A stretch of 64,000 nt of DNA, from assembly GCA_016287765.1 (NCBI GenBank), contig JAEEWS010000002.1, positions 1-64,000 on the forward strand. Direction: 5' to 3'. Shown here piece after piece: positions 27,136 through 38,153 of this stretch. The notes beneath the pieces were generated by a model that was given only the letters and a program-made list of their open reading frames with translations, ran no database searches and had not been told where the DNA came from. The stretch's first letter is position 1, and every line of letters starts with the position of its first letter. The DNA is from Lachnospiraceae bacterium (GTDB lineage: Bacteria > Bacillota_A > Clostridia > Lachnospirales > Lachnospiraceae). Both the position numbers and the translations under genes were made by a program.

Positions 27136-28047
27136 ATGTGGATGTTACTGGTTTTGTTTTACGGTGTTGTAAAGGGCGCCCGTGAAGCAATAAAGAAAAA
27201 AGCTCTTAAAACGAATTCCGTGATAGAAGTTCTGGTAATTTACACTCTTCTGTCATTTGTCTTTTGTATCCCCCAGGCCGGAAACGCCGGCGGACTTGCT
27301 GCCGGACAATATGCATGGATAGCTGTTAAATCCTTTTGCATATTCATCGCCTGGATCTGCAGTTTTAAGGCCATCGATCATCTCCCCATAAGCATGTACG
27401 GCGTATTGGATCTGTCAAGAGTGCTGTTTGCCACATTGCTTGGCGTTGTGGTGCTTCACGAGACCATGAACGGGATGCACATCCTGGGCCTTGCCATCGT
27501 GCTTTTGGGTCTTATCCTTCTTAAATTCAAGCCCGGGTTCATTAAGCGGGCAGAAATGAAGGAAATGCTGGAATCCGGAAAAGCCATGGAAAAGGTGAGA
27601 TCCTCTGTTCCCAATGACAGCTCGAAGACCTGGATATATGTGCTTCTGGCCTTTGCCTCCTGCATTTTAAATGCAGTCTCCGGTACTCTGGACAAGATCC
27701 TTATGAAGGGCATGAACAGCAGCCAGCTTCAATTCTGGTATATGCTCTTCCTGGTGATATATTATCTTCTCTACGTAGTCATAACCCGCACAAAGATCGG
27801 TTCCTCGGTCTGGAAGAACGGCTGGATCTGGGCTCTGGCCATTTTGTTTGTGGCTGCGGACAAGGCACTTTTTATAGCCAACGGAGATCCCGCAAGCAAG
27901 GTTACGGTAATGACCCTTATCAAACAGACCGGTACCATCGTTACGATCCTGGCCGGAAAGTTTGTCTTTAAGGAAAAGAATGTGGCCTATCGCCTCTTCT
28001 GTGCAGGAGTGATCCTCATAGGTGTTGTACTGGGTGTACTGGCTTAA
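27136..28047 (+). CDS. DMT-superfamily (EamA) membrane transporter
   Basis: The 303-residue protein has about ten predicted membrane helices in two EamA halves. The first half ends near residue 135; a hydrophilic loop (about 137-170, KRAEMKEMLESGKAMEK) separates the halves. DMT permeases move small metabolites or act as drug/amino-acid exporters; nothing visible sets the substrate. It begins with ATG 27136 after a weak site (GAAAGG). No terminator directly follows; the next strong terminator lies in the gdhA leader. Confidence 0.82.
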   Translation: MWMLLVLFYGVVKGAREAIKKKALKTNSVIEVLVIYTLLSFVFCIPQAGNAGGLAAGQYAWIAVKSFCIFIAWICSFKAIDHLPISMYGVLDLSRVLFATLLGVVVLHETMNGMHILGLAIVLLGLILLKFKPGFIKRAEMKEMLESGKAMEKVRSSVPNDSSKTWIYVLLAFASCILNAVSGTLDKILMKGMNSSQLQFWYMLFLVIYYLLYVVITRTKIGSSVWKNGWIWALAILFVAADKALFIANGDPASKVTVMTLIKQTGTIVTILAGKFVFKEKNVAYRLFCAGVILIGVVLGVLA

Positions 28048-28143
28048 CGGTTTTGAAAGCGGCTTATTTACAGTGTTTTAGTAATAACACCCATCTTATA
28101 TTATAATAAAGAAGAAATAATAATTAATTTTTCACTTTACCAC

Positions 28144-28171
28144 TTGACATTGTTGAAAAATGGTGTAAAAT
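28144..28171 (+). promoter_or_regulatory. Promoter upstream of gdhA
   Basis: TTGACA (28144-28149), 16 bases, TAAAAT (28166-28171). The predicted start near 28178 lies only about 15 bases before an intrinsic terminator. Confidence 0.7.
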
Positions 28172-28186
28172 CCATTCATACATTAA

Positions 28187-29605
<1,419 letters not shown>

Positions 29606-29667
29606 GTTTTATCCGAAAACCTAAATCTAAATTATTGATAACTGACTTTATTTCGATAGCTGTTCAG

Positions 29668-29699
29668 AAAAACCCGCAGGCGATTGCCTGCGGGTTTTT
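29668..29699. terminator. Bidirectional terminator between gdhA and purA
   Basis: AAAAACCCGCAGGC and GCCTGCGGGTTTTT form a perfect 14-bp stem around GATT; the A- and T-runs serve both converging transcripts. Confidence 0.93.
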
Positions 29700-29753
29700 C
29701 GTTGTTCGGGAACTGTTTTTCCCTATTCTTAAGCTAGTGTGTTTACTATATAA

Positions 29754-31037
29754 TTATTTATTTCTGTAGATGATGTCGTCTCTTCCGGGGCCGTTGCTGA
29801 TCATTGTGATGGGGAAGCCGATCTCCTTTTCCACGAACTCGATGTAGTTACGGCAGTTCTCGGGAAGATCTTCGTACTTCTTGATGCCTCTGATGTCACA
29901 CTTCCAGCCGGGAAGCTTCTTAAGAACGGGCTTAGCCTTTTCAAGCATTACCGTTGTAGGGAAGTCTGTAGTAACTTCACCGTCGATGTCATAGCCTACG
30001 CAAACCGGGATCTCATCAAGATAGCCCAGAACGTCAAGCACTGTGAAAGCCACATCTGTGGTTCCCTGGATGCGGCAGCCGTACTTACTTGCAACGCAGT
30101 CGAACCATCCCATTCTTCTGGGCCTTCCTGTGGTTGCACCGTACTCACCGCCGTCTCCGCCTCTGCGTCTCAGTTCATCTGCCTCATCACCGAAGATCTC
30201 GGAAACGAAAGCACCTGCGCCAACTGCAGAAGAGTAAGCCTTGCAGACAGTAACGATCTGCTTGATCTCATAGGGAGGAACTCCCGCACCGATGGCACCG
30301 TAAGCTGCCAGGGTGGAAGAAGATGTAACCATGGGATAGATACCGTGGTCGGGATCTTTAAGTGAGCCCAGCTGTCCCTCAAGAAGAACAGTCTTGCCCT
30401 CCTTAAGAGCCTTCCAAAGGAAAGCACTTGTATCACATACAAAAGGATCCAGCATCTTCTTATACTCCATAAGAGTATTGAAGAGGTCCTTCTCATCAAG
30501 AGCGGGCTTGTGATAAAGATTTACCAGCATGGCATTCTTGATCTCCGCGACTCTTGCGATCTTGGCCTTAAGGCTTTCGGTATCCCCGTAAAGCTCCGAA
30601 ACCTGGAAACCTATCTTGGAATACTTATCGGAATAGAAAGGAGCAATACCGGACTTGGTGGAACCGAAGGAATTCTTTCCCAGTCTCTCCTCTTCAAATC
30701 TATCAAAATCAATGTGGTAAGGCATTACCATCTGAGCTCTGTCGGAAACAAGAAGTTTCGGCATGGGAACTCCCTTATCCGTAATGCTCTTCACTTCTTC
30801 AAAAAGCTTCGGCACATTCAACGCAACACCGTTTCCGATAATGCTGGTGGTGTGATCGTAGAAAACACCGGAAGGCAAAGTGTGAAGGGCAAACTTACCG
30901 TACTTGTTTACGATAGTGTGTCCCGCATTAGCGCCGCCCTGAAAACGAACGATAATGTCCGCATCCTGAGCAAGCATATCAGTGATCTTACCTTTTCCTT
31001 CATCGCCCCAATTGGCTCCGACTATAGCTTTTACCAT
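29754..31037 (-). CDS. purA: Adenylosuccinate synthetase
   Basis: The 427-residue protein begins with the GTP-binding GANWGDEGKGKITD (about 7-20), followed by GGANAGHTIV (catalytic His region), SDRAQMVMPYHIDFD, LLEGQLGSLKDPDHG and RPRRMGWFD. It makes adenylosuccinate from IMP, aspartate and GTP in AMP synthesis. It lies 162 bases downstream of aroF on the same strand. Confidence 0.95.
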   Translation of the reverse strand: MVKAIVGANWGDEGKGKITDMLAQDADIIVRFQGGANAGHTIVNKYGKFALHTLPSGVFYDHTTSIIGNGVALNVPKLFEEVKSITDKGVPMPKLLVSDRAQMVMPYHIDFDRFEEERLGKNSFGSTKSGIAPFYSDKYSKIGFQVSELYGDTESLKAKIARVAEIKNAMLVNLYHKPALDEKDLFNTLMEYKKMLDPFVCDTSAFLWKALKEGKTVLLEGQLGSLKDPDHGIYPMVTSSSTLAAYGAIGAGVPPYEIKQIVTVCKAYSSAVGAGAFVSEIFGDEADELRRRGGDGGEYGATTGRPRRMGWFDCVASKYGCRIQGTTDVAFTVLDVLGYLDEIPVCVGYDIDGEVTTDFPTTVMLEKAKPVLKKLPGWKCDIRGIKKYEDLPENCRNYIEFVEKEIGFPITMISNGPGRDDIIYRNK

Positions 31038-31133
31038 ATCAACACTCTCCTACATAAAGATTAAATTACCTTAACGGTCTTGATCCACGGATCCTTTCGG
31101 ACTCGCTTCATCACAACATTCTTATTCTATCAC

Positions 31134-31139
31134 ATTTGA
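31134..31139 (-). promoter_or_regulatory. Candidate -10 element for purA
   Basis: TGATAGAAT on the minus strand looks like an extended -10; the -35 region is poor. I see no purine riboswitch in the 162-base gap. Confidence 0.35.
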
Positions 31140-31199
31140 TAAAAAAATCACTAAGAATATCATAATTATTTCTTATAACTGTACTTATATAGATCAGAC

Positions 31200-32228
31200 C
31201 TATCTGAGGTCCGCAAGCTCAAGGATCAGTCTCTCTGTCTTTTCCCAGCCCAGGCAGGGATCGGTGATGGACTTACCGTAAACGCCGCCGTCAGGCTTCT
31301 GACAGCCGTCTTCAAGATAGGACTCTATCATAAGACCCTTGACCATCCTGCAGACTTCTTCGGAGTATCTGGTACTGTGAAGAACTTCCTTTGCGATACG
31401 GATCTGTTCCTCAAACATCTTGCCGGAATTGCAATGATTGCAGTCTATGACTGCCGCACAACCGTCAAGGCCTGCTTTAACACAGGTTTCATGAAGACTT
31501 CTTAAGTCCTCGTAATGATAATTGGGAAGGGAACGACCGGATTTGCTGAGGGATCCTCTGAGAATGGCGTGTGCCATAGGATTACCCTTACTCTTTACTT
31601 CCCATCCGGAATATACGAAATCATGAGGATGACTTGCGGCTATGATGGAATTGATCATGACCGAGATGTCTCCGCTGGTGGGGTTCTTCATTCCCACAGG
31701 AATATCCAGGGCACTGGCGGTGAGACGGTGAAGCTGGTTCTCAACCGATCTTGCACCTACAGCCACATAGGTTAAAAGATCCGAAAGATATTGATGGTTT
31801 TCGGGATATAACATTTCATCGGCGCTTGAAAGTCCTGTCTGTCTGAGAGCTTCCAGATGAAGTTTACGGATAGCAAGGAGGCCTTTAAGCATGTCGGGAG
31901 CTCCGTTGGGATCGGGCTGATGGAGCATGCCCTTGTAGCCGTCTCCTGTGGTTCTGGGCTTGTTGGTGTAGATCCTGGGCACGATAACGATCTTGTCCTT
32001 AACCTTATCCTGTACTCCTCTGAGTCTTGTGATGTACTCGATAACCGCATCTTCCCTGTCTGCCGAGCAGGGTCCGATAATAAGAAGCAGTTTATCGGAC
32101 TTACCGGTAATAATATCCTGTACCGCCTTATCGTTTTCCTTCTTCTTTTCAGCCAGTTCCTCCGATACGGGATACATGGCTTTTATGTCCTGCACCGAGG
32201 GCAATCTCTTTACAAATTCTGCATTCAT
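31200..32228 (-). CDS. aroF: 3-Deoxy-7-phosphoheptulonate (DAHP) synthase, AroFGH type
   Basis: The 342-residue class I-alpha enzyme has LLLIIGPCSADREDAVIEY (about 48-66), VPRIYTNKPRTTGDGYKGM (about 82-100), VGARSVENQLHR and DCNHCNSGK. It condenses phosphoenolpyruvate and erythrose-4-phosphate, the committed step of the shikimate pathway. In this family Phe, Tyr or Trp inhibit the enzyme; which one cannot be told here. It is the last gene of the aromatic operon, 25 bases after tyrA. Confidence 0.94.
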   Translation of the reverse strand: MNAEFVKRLPSVQDIKAMYPVSEELAEKKKENDKAVQDIITGKSDKLLLIIGPCSADREDAVIEYITRLRGVQDKVKDKIVIVPRIYTNKPRTTGDGYKGMLHQPDPNGAPDMLKGLLAIRKLHLEALRQTGLSSADEMLYPENHQYLSDLLTYVAVGARSVENQLHRLTASALDIPVGMKNPTSGDISVMINSIIAASHPHDFVYSGWEVKSKGNPMAHAILRGSLSKSGRSLPNYHYEDLRSLHETCVKAGLDGCAAVIDCNHCNSGKMFEEQIRIAKEVLHSTRYSEEVCRMVKGLMIESYLEDGCQKPDGGVYGKSITDPCLGWEKTERLILELADLR

Positions 32229-32253
32229 TATATCTTCATCCTTTCAATTCTTT

Positions 32254-33114
32254 TCATTTTTTATCAAATAACTTTCTTTTTTCCGTTGAAAGTCTCATGA
32301 TCTCATGGATCCTCTCCGTGTCTTCCTTACGGATGGCCTCTTTTAATATGTTAAACTTCTCCTCAAAAAGTTCCATCTGAAGAAGCAGTTCGTCCTTATT
32401 CATGTAAAACAATTCGGTCCACATGCTCTCGTTGATCTTGGCGATCCTGGTGAGATCCCTGAAGGAATCTCCGGTATAATCCACCAGACTCTCGGAATCC
32501 TTACATACCATAAGAGATACCGCAATGCAATGGGTGAGCTGTGAAAGGAAACCTATCATCTCATCATGCTGCTCCGGACTCAGGGTCTTTACGGATCTGA
32601 AGCCCAGCTCACGCCCCAGCTCCTCGCAGGCTTCTATGCCCTCGGGAGTATTTTTAAGAGTGGGGGTTACAATATAATTGGCGTTTTTAAAGATCGCTTT
32701 GGTGGCATTTTGTACCCCGTAAACTTCACGTCCTGCCATGGGATGTGATCCGATAAACTCCAGATCCTCTCTTAATATGGACTGAATGGGGTAAACCACG
32801 TTTCTCTTGACACCCGTAACATCCGTTATAAGAGCTCCCGATTTAATGTATTTCTGATTGTCTGTGATCCACTTAAGGAAAACCTTGGGGTAGAGGCAGA
32901 ACACCAAAAGATCGTATTTACCGATAAATTCCGGATCGATCTCAGTGGTACCTTCCGCAATGATCCCCTTATCCAAAGCATATTTGATGCTGCTCTCGGA
33001 TCTGGTCACTGCTCCCACATGATAGCCCAGGTCTGTAAGCGCTTCCGCATAGCTTCCGCCCAAAAGTCCCAGTCCTACTATCAGGATCTTCTTGTCTTTA
33101 GTTAATTTCCACAT
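32254..33114 (-). CDS. tyrA: Prephenate dehydrogenase
   Basis: The 286-residue protein has the NAD-binding KKILIVGLGLLGGSYAEAL, TDVTGVK, IGSHPMAGRE (about 126-135, substrate-binding His) and LSQLTHCIAVSL. It makes 4-hydroxyphenylpyruvate, the tyrosine precursor. It has no ACT or chorismate mutase domain. The start overlaps the end of aroA by 17 bases. Confidence 0.93.
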   Translation of the reverse strand: MWKLTKDKKILIVGLGLLGGSYAEALTDLGYHVGAVTRSESSIKYALDKGIIAEGTTEIDPEFIGKYDLLVFCLYPKVFLKWITDNQKYIKSGALITDVTGVKRNVVYPIQSILREDLEFIGSHPMAGREVYGVQNATKAIFKNANYIVTPTLKNTPEGIEACEELGRELGFRSVKTLSPEQHDEMIGFLSQLTHCIAVSLMVCKDSESLVDYTGDSFRDLTRIAKINESMWTELFYMNKDELLLQMELFEEKFNILKEAIRKEDTERIHEIMRLSTEKRKLFDKK

Positions 33115-34303
33115 TAAGTCCTATCCTCCTCAAGTCTTCAAAAAAGCCGGGGTAGCTCTTTTTTACCGCTTCCGCGCCTGTTATCTCTCCGCCCGTTAAG
33201 GTGAGCAGCACTGAAAGCGCCATTACTATCCTGTGATCGTTATGACCGTCCAGTGTCTCTACAGGTGCTTTTATTCCACCTTCGGGAACGATCACTTCAT
33301 TCTCCGAAACCTGCAATTGAACTCCGAATTTCTTAAGCTCCTCTGCCATAACCACTGCTCTGTCGCTTTCCTTTATCTTAAGCCTCTCCGTTCCCGTAAA
33401 ACGTCCGCCGTGCTTAGCCGCCGCGTAGGCAAACAGCACCGGTCCCAGATCTATACAACCGCCTATATCCACCACCGCTCCGGGCCGATCCAGCGTCTTA
33501 AAGTGATCCAGGCATATCCTGTCTCCCTGGACGCTGTCAATTCTAAGGCCTTCCAGCTCTATATCATGTCCCAGACCGTTCATGGCATATATGAACGCGG
33601 CATTTGACCAGTCTCCCTCGGCTCTTTCCTTTATGGGTCTGTACACGGCATTTCCTTTTATCTCAAAGGTGTTTTCTTTCGTCTCGCGAATGCATATGCC
33701 TGCCTGCTTAAGTACTTCTATGGTAATGTCTATATAGGCTCTGCTTTCCACGGGAGGGATCACCCTTATCTCACTGTCTCCGTTGAGAAGGGGAAGGGCA
33801 AAGAGAAGGCCGGTTATGTACTGGCTGGAAATGTTTCCCGGGATCTCATAAACACCGGGCTGCAGTTCGCCTTTAACCCGGATCTCGCCATTGCCACGGG
33901 TGATAAAGACATTCTTTGATGGAAGGATATCTTCGTAGATCCCCACTCCTCTTTCCATCAGCCTTTCGGAACCGTTAAAGACAGAGGATCCGCACTTTGC
34001 AGCTGCCACGGGGATAAAAAACCTCAAAGTGCTGCCGCTTTCCCGACACTTGAAAAACCCGTCCCGGATCTGTTTTTTGCCGGAGCCTTTTATCTTAAGC
34101 GTATCTTTGTCCTCGGTCACCTCTGCCCCCAGACTTTTTATACAATCGATACTGGCAAGGATGTCTTCGCTTTTAATATAATTGGATATTTCCGATACAC
34201 CGTCCGCAAGAGCCGCACATATCAGCATCCTGTGCACATAGCTTTTGGAAGGTACCGCCGGAAGCTTACCCTTTAATTCACTTTTAAAAAGCTTTGCTAT
34301 CAT
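33098..34303 (-). CDS. aroA: EPSP synthase (3-phosphoshikimate 1-carboxyvinyltransferase)
   Basis: The 401-residue protein has KLPAVPSKSYVHRMLICAAL (active-site Lys-Ser, about 13-32), FKCRESGSTLRFFIPVAA (about 82-99), and near the C-terminus KIKESDRAVVMAEEL and DGHNDHRIVMALSV. It transfers enolpyruvyl from PEP to shikimate-3-phosphate. At 401 residues it is a little short for the family (about 425). It overlaps aroQ by 4 bases and tyrA by 17. Confidence 0.94.
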   Translation of the reverse strand: MIAKLFKSELKGKLPAVPSKSYVHRMLICAALADGVSEISNYIKSEDILASIDCIKSLGAEVTEDKDTLKIKGSGKKQIRDGFFKCRESGSTLRFFIPVAAAKCGSSVFNGSERLMERGVGIYEDILPSKNVFITRGNGEIRVKGELQPGVYEIPGNISSQYITGLLFALPLLNGDSEIRVIPPVESRAYIDITIEVLKQAGICIRETKENTFEIKGNAVYRPIKERAEGDWSNAAFIYAMNGLGHDIELEGLRIDSVQGDRICLDHFKTLDRPGAVVDIGGCIDLGPVLFAYAAAKHGGRFTGTERLKIKESDRAVVMAEELKKFGVQLQVSENEVIVPEGGIKAPVETLDGHNDHRIVMALSVLLTLTGGEITGAEAVKKSYPGFFEDLRRIGLNVEIN

Positions 34304-34743
34304 TCCTTTTCTCCCAACATATCCGTCAAAAAGTCCATAGCCATGGTATAGCCATCAAAGCCGAAGCCTGCAATGGTCTTTACCGCTGCTTTACGGATAT
34401 AGCTTATCTGTCTGAAATCCTCACGCTCGTCGATCCTGGAAATGTGGACCTCCACAGTGGGGATGGAAACAGCCTTTACCGCATCCATTATGGCTATGCT
34501 TGTATGAGTGTATGCTCCGGGATTTATGATGATGCCGTCCACCTTATCGAAGTAGGCCTGACCTATGGCATCCACCAGATCACCTTCGTGATTGGACTGG
34601 ACAAAACCGACCTCCACGCCCTTTTCCTCAGCATGGCGGCTTATCATGTCCACCAGATCCTTATAAGTGGCTTTTCCGTAAATGTCGGGCTCACGTATGC
34701 CCAAAAGATTTAAATTAGAACCGTTTATAACCAAAAATTTCAT
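34300..34743 (-). CDS. aroQ: 3-Dehydroquinate dehydratase, type II
   Basis: The 147-residue protein shows the small dodecameric type II pattern: VINGSNLNLLGIREPDIYG at the start, QSNHEGDLVDAI, IINPGAYTHTSIAIMDA and VEVHISRIDEREDFR. It converts 3-dehydroquinate to 3-dehydroshikimate. It overlaps both neighbours by 4 bases (ATGA-type junctions), a sign of translational coupling. Confidence 0.95.
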   Translation of the reverse strand: MKFLVINGSNLNLLGIREPDIYGKATYKDLVDMISRHAEEKGVEVGFVQSNHEGDLVDAIGQAYFDKVDGIIINPGAYTHTSIAIMDAVKAVSIPTVEVHISRIDEREDFRQISYIRKAAVKTIAGFGFDGYTMAMDFLTDMLGEKE

Positions 34744-35990
34744 GTCAGCTCCAGATCCGCTGCCTCCATAACTTTTTTTACGTTCATTGCTATGGAATTA
34801 TTGGCATCAATAGTCACATCCGCCGCAGCTTTGTATATGTCATATCTTTCCCTGAACAGCTTTTCCAGCATCTCCCTGTTCTGCAACAGGGGTCTGTCCG
34901 CCGTGGGAGTAAGATTATCTATTTTTCTGTCAAGGAAAATGAGTATTCCGTCCCTCTTAAGCGCCCGAACGTTTTCGGGATTAAGGACAGCACCTCCTCC
35001 GGTGGCTATGATCCTGCCTCCGGTCCCGGTAAGTTCCGAAATAACTTCGCTCTCTATCCGTCTGAATTCAGACTCACCCTTTTCTTTAAAGAAGTCGGAG
35101 ATCGTGCATCCGATCCTCTTTGTGATCACATCATCCGTGTCCTTAAACTCTGCTCCGGTCTTACCTGACAAAGCCCTTCCCACTGTGCTCTTGCCACAGG
35201 AGGGCATGCCTATCATGATCACATTTCGGACCTTTGCCAGCGCTTCGTTATATGCTTTTTTAATAAGTTTAACATCCGTTTCCTTAAGATCCAAAAACCT
35301 TGTTCTGGCATATACCGCCTGGGCCGCCAGCATATACAGCCCTCCGCAGGCCTTTATGCCCCGGGCCTGTGCTTCAAGTACCAGATTGGAACGTAAGGGA
35401 TGAAAAATGGCATCCACCACACCTGACAGATCCTTAAATCTTTCTATATCAACGGGACACTTTAACGTATCCGGATACATCCCCACCGGAGTGGTATTTA
35501 TGATGAAATCCGCATCACTGTGCTCATTGTAGGCCTGTTCATAGGTAATGCAGTCATCCTTGGGGCTTCTGGAAACTCTTAAGACTGTTTCCGCTCCCAG
35601 CTTCCCCGCCACATATCTTGCGGTCTTGGATGTGCCTCCCGTTCCCAGGATCAACACTTTACTGCCCTTAAGCTCCATGCCTTCCCTGAGTATCATGGCT
35701 GTCATACCGTCAACATCGGTGTTATAGCCGGTAAGCTTTCCATTACGGTTTACTACCGTATTTACGGCTCCTATCCCCCTTGCGGTCTCGTCTATCTCAT
35801 CCAGCATGGGGATGACCGTTTCCTTATAAGGGATGGTGACATTTATGCCCTTAAAATCCCTTTTCTTCATAAATCCTTCCACTTCACCCCTTGGGATCTC
35901 GCGTAAGATATAATCATAATCATCTATTGAACCGTGGATCTGCTTAGAAAAACTGTGTCCCAGCTTTTCTCCTATAAGTCCGTATTCCAT
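34740..35990 (-). CDS. aroEK: Fused shikimate dehydrogenase-shikimate kinase
   Basis: The 416-residue protein joins two pathway enzymes. Residues 1 to about 250 are AroE-like: LIGEKLGHSFSKQIHG, GINVTIPYKETV with the catalytic Lys, AVNTVVN, and the NADP-binding LILGTGGTSKTARYVA. Residues about 255-416 are AroK-like: IGMPSCGKSTVGRAL (Walker A), FKDTDDVI, EFRRIESEV and IIATGGGAVL. It reduces dehydroshikimate and then phosphorylates shikimate. The frame runs through the junction with no stop, and the overlaps with aroC (19 bases) and aroQ (4 bases) are intact. The AroE half is a divergent clostridial type (GHSFSK instead of HS.SP). Confidence 0.93.
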   Translation of the reverse strand: MEYGLIGEKLGHSFSKQIHGSIDDYDYILREIPRGEVEGFMKKRDFKGINVTIPYKETVIPMLDEIDETARGIGAVNTVVNRNGKLTGYNTDVDGMTAMILREGMELKGSKVLILGTGGTSKTARYVAGKLGAETVLRVSRSPKDDCITYEQAYNEHSDADFIINTTPVGMYPDTLKCPVDIERFKDLSGVVDAIFHPLRSNLVLEAQARGIKACGGLYMLAAQAVYARTRFLDLKETDVKLIKKAYNEALAKVRNVIMIGMPSCGKSTVGRALSGKTGAEFKDTDDVITKRIGCTISDFFKEKGESEFRRIESEVISELTGTGGRIIATGGGAVLNPENVRALKRDGILIFLDRKIDNLTPTADRPLLQNREMLEKLFRERYDIYKAAADVTIDANNSIAMNVKKVMEAADLELT

Positions 35991-37096
35991 AAAGCTTTTC
36001 CTTTCACCAGCACCTGTGGTCCAAAGCCCGTAACAAGGGCGTCGGCGATCACTATGGCTGTGATACTGTCGATAACGGGACAGATCCTTCTCACTATAGC
36101 CGGATCGTGCCTTCCCTGTATCACCAGTTCTTCTTCCTTACCCGTAAGGAAATTCACAGTCTTTTGAGGTCTTGAAATAGATGGTGTGGGCTTTACCGAT
36201 ACATTGAACATAATGGGCATTCCGTTACTGATACCGCCGTTGATGCCGCCGTTATTGTTTGTAACCGTCACCACTCTGCCCTCATCCATTTTGAAGGCAT
36301 CGTTAAATTCGCTTCCCTGCATGGAAACGGCTTCAAAGCCTTTACCGAATTCCACTCCCTTTACCGCACCTATGGAATAGAGAGCATGAGAAAGAAGACT
36401 TTCCAGACTGTCAAACCAGGGCTCTCCCACTCCGGCGGGAAGTCCCGTAACGGCTGTCTTTATAATGCCTCCCAGGCTGTCATGATCCTTTGCTGCTTCC
36501 GCTATGGCTGCGGTCATTTTTTCTCCCGCTTCATCGGAAAGCACGGGAAACATTTTATTGTTAAGTACCTTAATGTTTTCTTCTATTTCTTTTTCGTTAT
36601 CACCAAGGCTCAGATCCTGTACACCGCCGCAGGAAAAAATGTGGGTTCCAATGTAAATGCCCAGTCTGTTCAAGGCCGGGGTGATGATCCCGCCCGCAGC
36701 TACCAGCGCAGCCGTGATCCTTCCGGAAAAATGACCGCCTCCGCGGTAATCCTCAAAACCATTGTATTTTATATGCGCCGTATAGTCCGCATGGGAAGGT
36801 CTTGCAGGTCCGAACAGATAGTCTCCGCTCTTTGTATTCTCATTGGGTATCATGATACAAATGGGAGTTCCGGTGGTCTTTCCGTTAAAAACGCCGCTTA
36901 AGATGCTGTAATTATCAGGCTCTCTTCTCGGTGTGTCCACGGGAGACGAGGGTCTCCGCCGCGAAAGCATATGCCTTATGAACTCTTCATCCACTTGGAT
37001 TCCGGGAGTCAGCCCGTCGATGACACAGCCTATGGCCGGTCCGTGGCTCTCTCCGAATATTGTGACCGTAACATTGGATCCAAAGGTATTTTTCAT
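35972..37096 (-). CDS. aroC: Chorismate synthase
   Basis: The 374-residue protein has GESHGPAIGCVIDGL (about 12-26), RRRPSSPVDTPRREPD (about 45-60), GGGHFSGRITAALVAAGGI and, near the end, RHDPAIVRRICPVIDS. It turns EPSP into chorismate with reduced flavin. I use ATG 37096, 7 bases after GAGG; a TTG two codons upstream overlaps the aroB stop. It lies 2 bases after aroB. Confidence 0.95.
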   Translation of the reverse strand: MKNTFGSNVTVTIFGESHGPAIGCVIDGLTPGIQVDEEFIRHMLSRRRPSSPVDTPRREPDNYSILSGVFNGKTTGTPICIMIPNENTKSGDYLFGPARPSHADYTAHIKYNGFEDYRGGGHFSGRITAALVAAGGIITPALNRLGIYIGTHIFSCGGVQDLSLGDNEKEIEENIKVLNNKMFPVLSDEAGEKMTAAIAEAAKDHDSLGGIIKTAVTGLPAGVGEPWFDSLESLLSHALYSIGAVKGVEFGKGFEAVSMQGSEFNDAFKMDEGRVVTVTNNNGGINGGISNGMPIMFNVSVKPTPSISRPQKTVNFLTGKEEELVIQGRHDPAIVRRICPVIDSITAIVIADALVTGFGPQVLVKGKALWNTDL

Positions 37097-37098
37097 GT

Positions 37099-38106
37099 TC
37101 AACCTCTTATCTTGTTTATCTTTGAAAGCTCTTCCCAGGTCATGTTTTTAAACTCGAAGGTTCCGATCCTGTTGACCTGCACCGTGCTTACGCCGGCTGA
37201 ATTTGCTTTCTTGTCATGCTTCATTATATCGATCAATTCTTCCGTATCGAATCCGCATTCGGTGGGAAGGTGATATTTCTTTAAAACCTTTTCAAGCACA
37301 GGCTTGACTTCATCCGATGCCATGAGCATCATTCCGATGGCCACGCATTCTCCGTGAAGAAGCTTTCCCGCCGCCGCGCTTTCAATGGCATGGCCCACGG
37401 TGTGTCCGAAGTTCAGTACCTTCCTTAAGCCCTTCTCCTGAGGATCCTCCTCCACCACTGCCTTTTTAATGGCATTGGCTCTTTTAATGATCTCCTCAAG
37501 GTCCGCCATATAATCGTCGCATTCCTCTAAATACTTAAAAAGCTCCGCATCACTTGTGGCCGCCATCTTTACGGCTTCTGCCAGGCCGGCGTTCACCTGC
37601 CGATCCTCCAGTGTCTTAAGCACTTCCGTGTCGATTATAACGGCAGAAGGCTGATAGAAACTGCCCACCACATTCTTTACTCCCTCAAAGTCCACTGCAG
37701 TCTTCCCGCCGATGGATGAATCCACCATGGCAAGAACGGTGGTGGGGATATTGTAAAATGCAACCCCCCTCATATAACAGGATGCGGCAAAAGCTGCCAG
37801 ATCTCCGCAGACGCCGCCTCCTACAGCTACCACACAGTCGTTTCTGGTAAAGTTGGCTTCCAGCATCTCCCTTAAGATCATAAGGTAATTATCTATGCAT
37901 TTGCTCTGCTCTCCCTGAGGCACGGTAACGATCTTCGCCTCTTTGAAGCAGGAAGCCGCCGTTTCCGCATATGCCTTGGGTACTCCGCTGTCCGTGAGGA
38001 TCAGCGCCTTTCTATCTGTGTTCAGGTACTCCTGAAGACGCCCTATGGCGCCCTTTTCATATACTATATCATAGCTTAGATCTCTGGATGAAATGTTTAT
38101 CTTCAT
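37099..38106 (-). CDS. aroB: 3-Dehydroquinate synthase
   Basis: The 335-residue NAD/zinc enzyme has VTVPQGEQSKCIDNY (about 80-94), VAVGGGVCGDLAAFAASCYMRG (Gly-rich NAD site), TTVLAMVDSSIGGKTAVD and the metal ligands in LNFGHTVGHAIE. It closes DAHP to 3-dehydroquinate. It starts 47 bases after pheA; the gap holds a REP-like repeat. Confidence 0.95.
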   Translation of the reverse strand: MKINISSRDLSYDIVYEKGAIGRLQEYLNTDRKALILTDSGVPKAYAETAASCFKEAKIVTVPQGEQSKCIDNYLMILREMLEANFTRNDCVVAVGGGVCGDLAAFAASCYMRGVAFYNIPTTVLAMVDSSIGGKTAVDFEGVKNVVGSFYQPSAVIIDTEVLKTLEDRQVNAGLAEAVKMAATSDAELFKYLEECDDYMADLEEIIKRANAIKKAVVEEDPQEKGLRKVLNFGHTVGHAIESAAAGKLLHGECVAIGMMLMASDEVKPVLEKVLKKYHLPTECGFDTEELIDIMKHDKKANSAGVSTVQVNRIGTFEFKNMTWEELSKINKIRG

Positions 38107-38119
38107 GTTTTTTCCTTTT

Positions 38120-38148
38120 TGAACCCCGGGGACGGGGTTAGGGGTTCA
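38120..38148. repeat. REP-like repeat, copy A
   Basis: TGAACCCC and GGGGTTCA flank GGGGACGGGGTTA, forming an 8-bp stem in the pheA-aroB gap. The core GGGGACGGGGTTAGGGGTTCA recurs at 39638 and, slightly changed, at 45644. Confidence 0.75.
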
Positions 38149-38153
38149 TTTTT

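Noticed and set aside
31038..31199. Purine riboswitch before purA
   Set aside because: The conserved purine-aptamer junction sequences are not there; only a candidate -10 can be seen.
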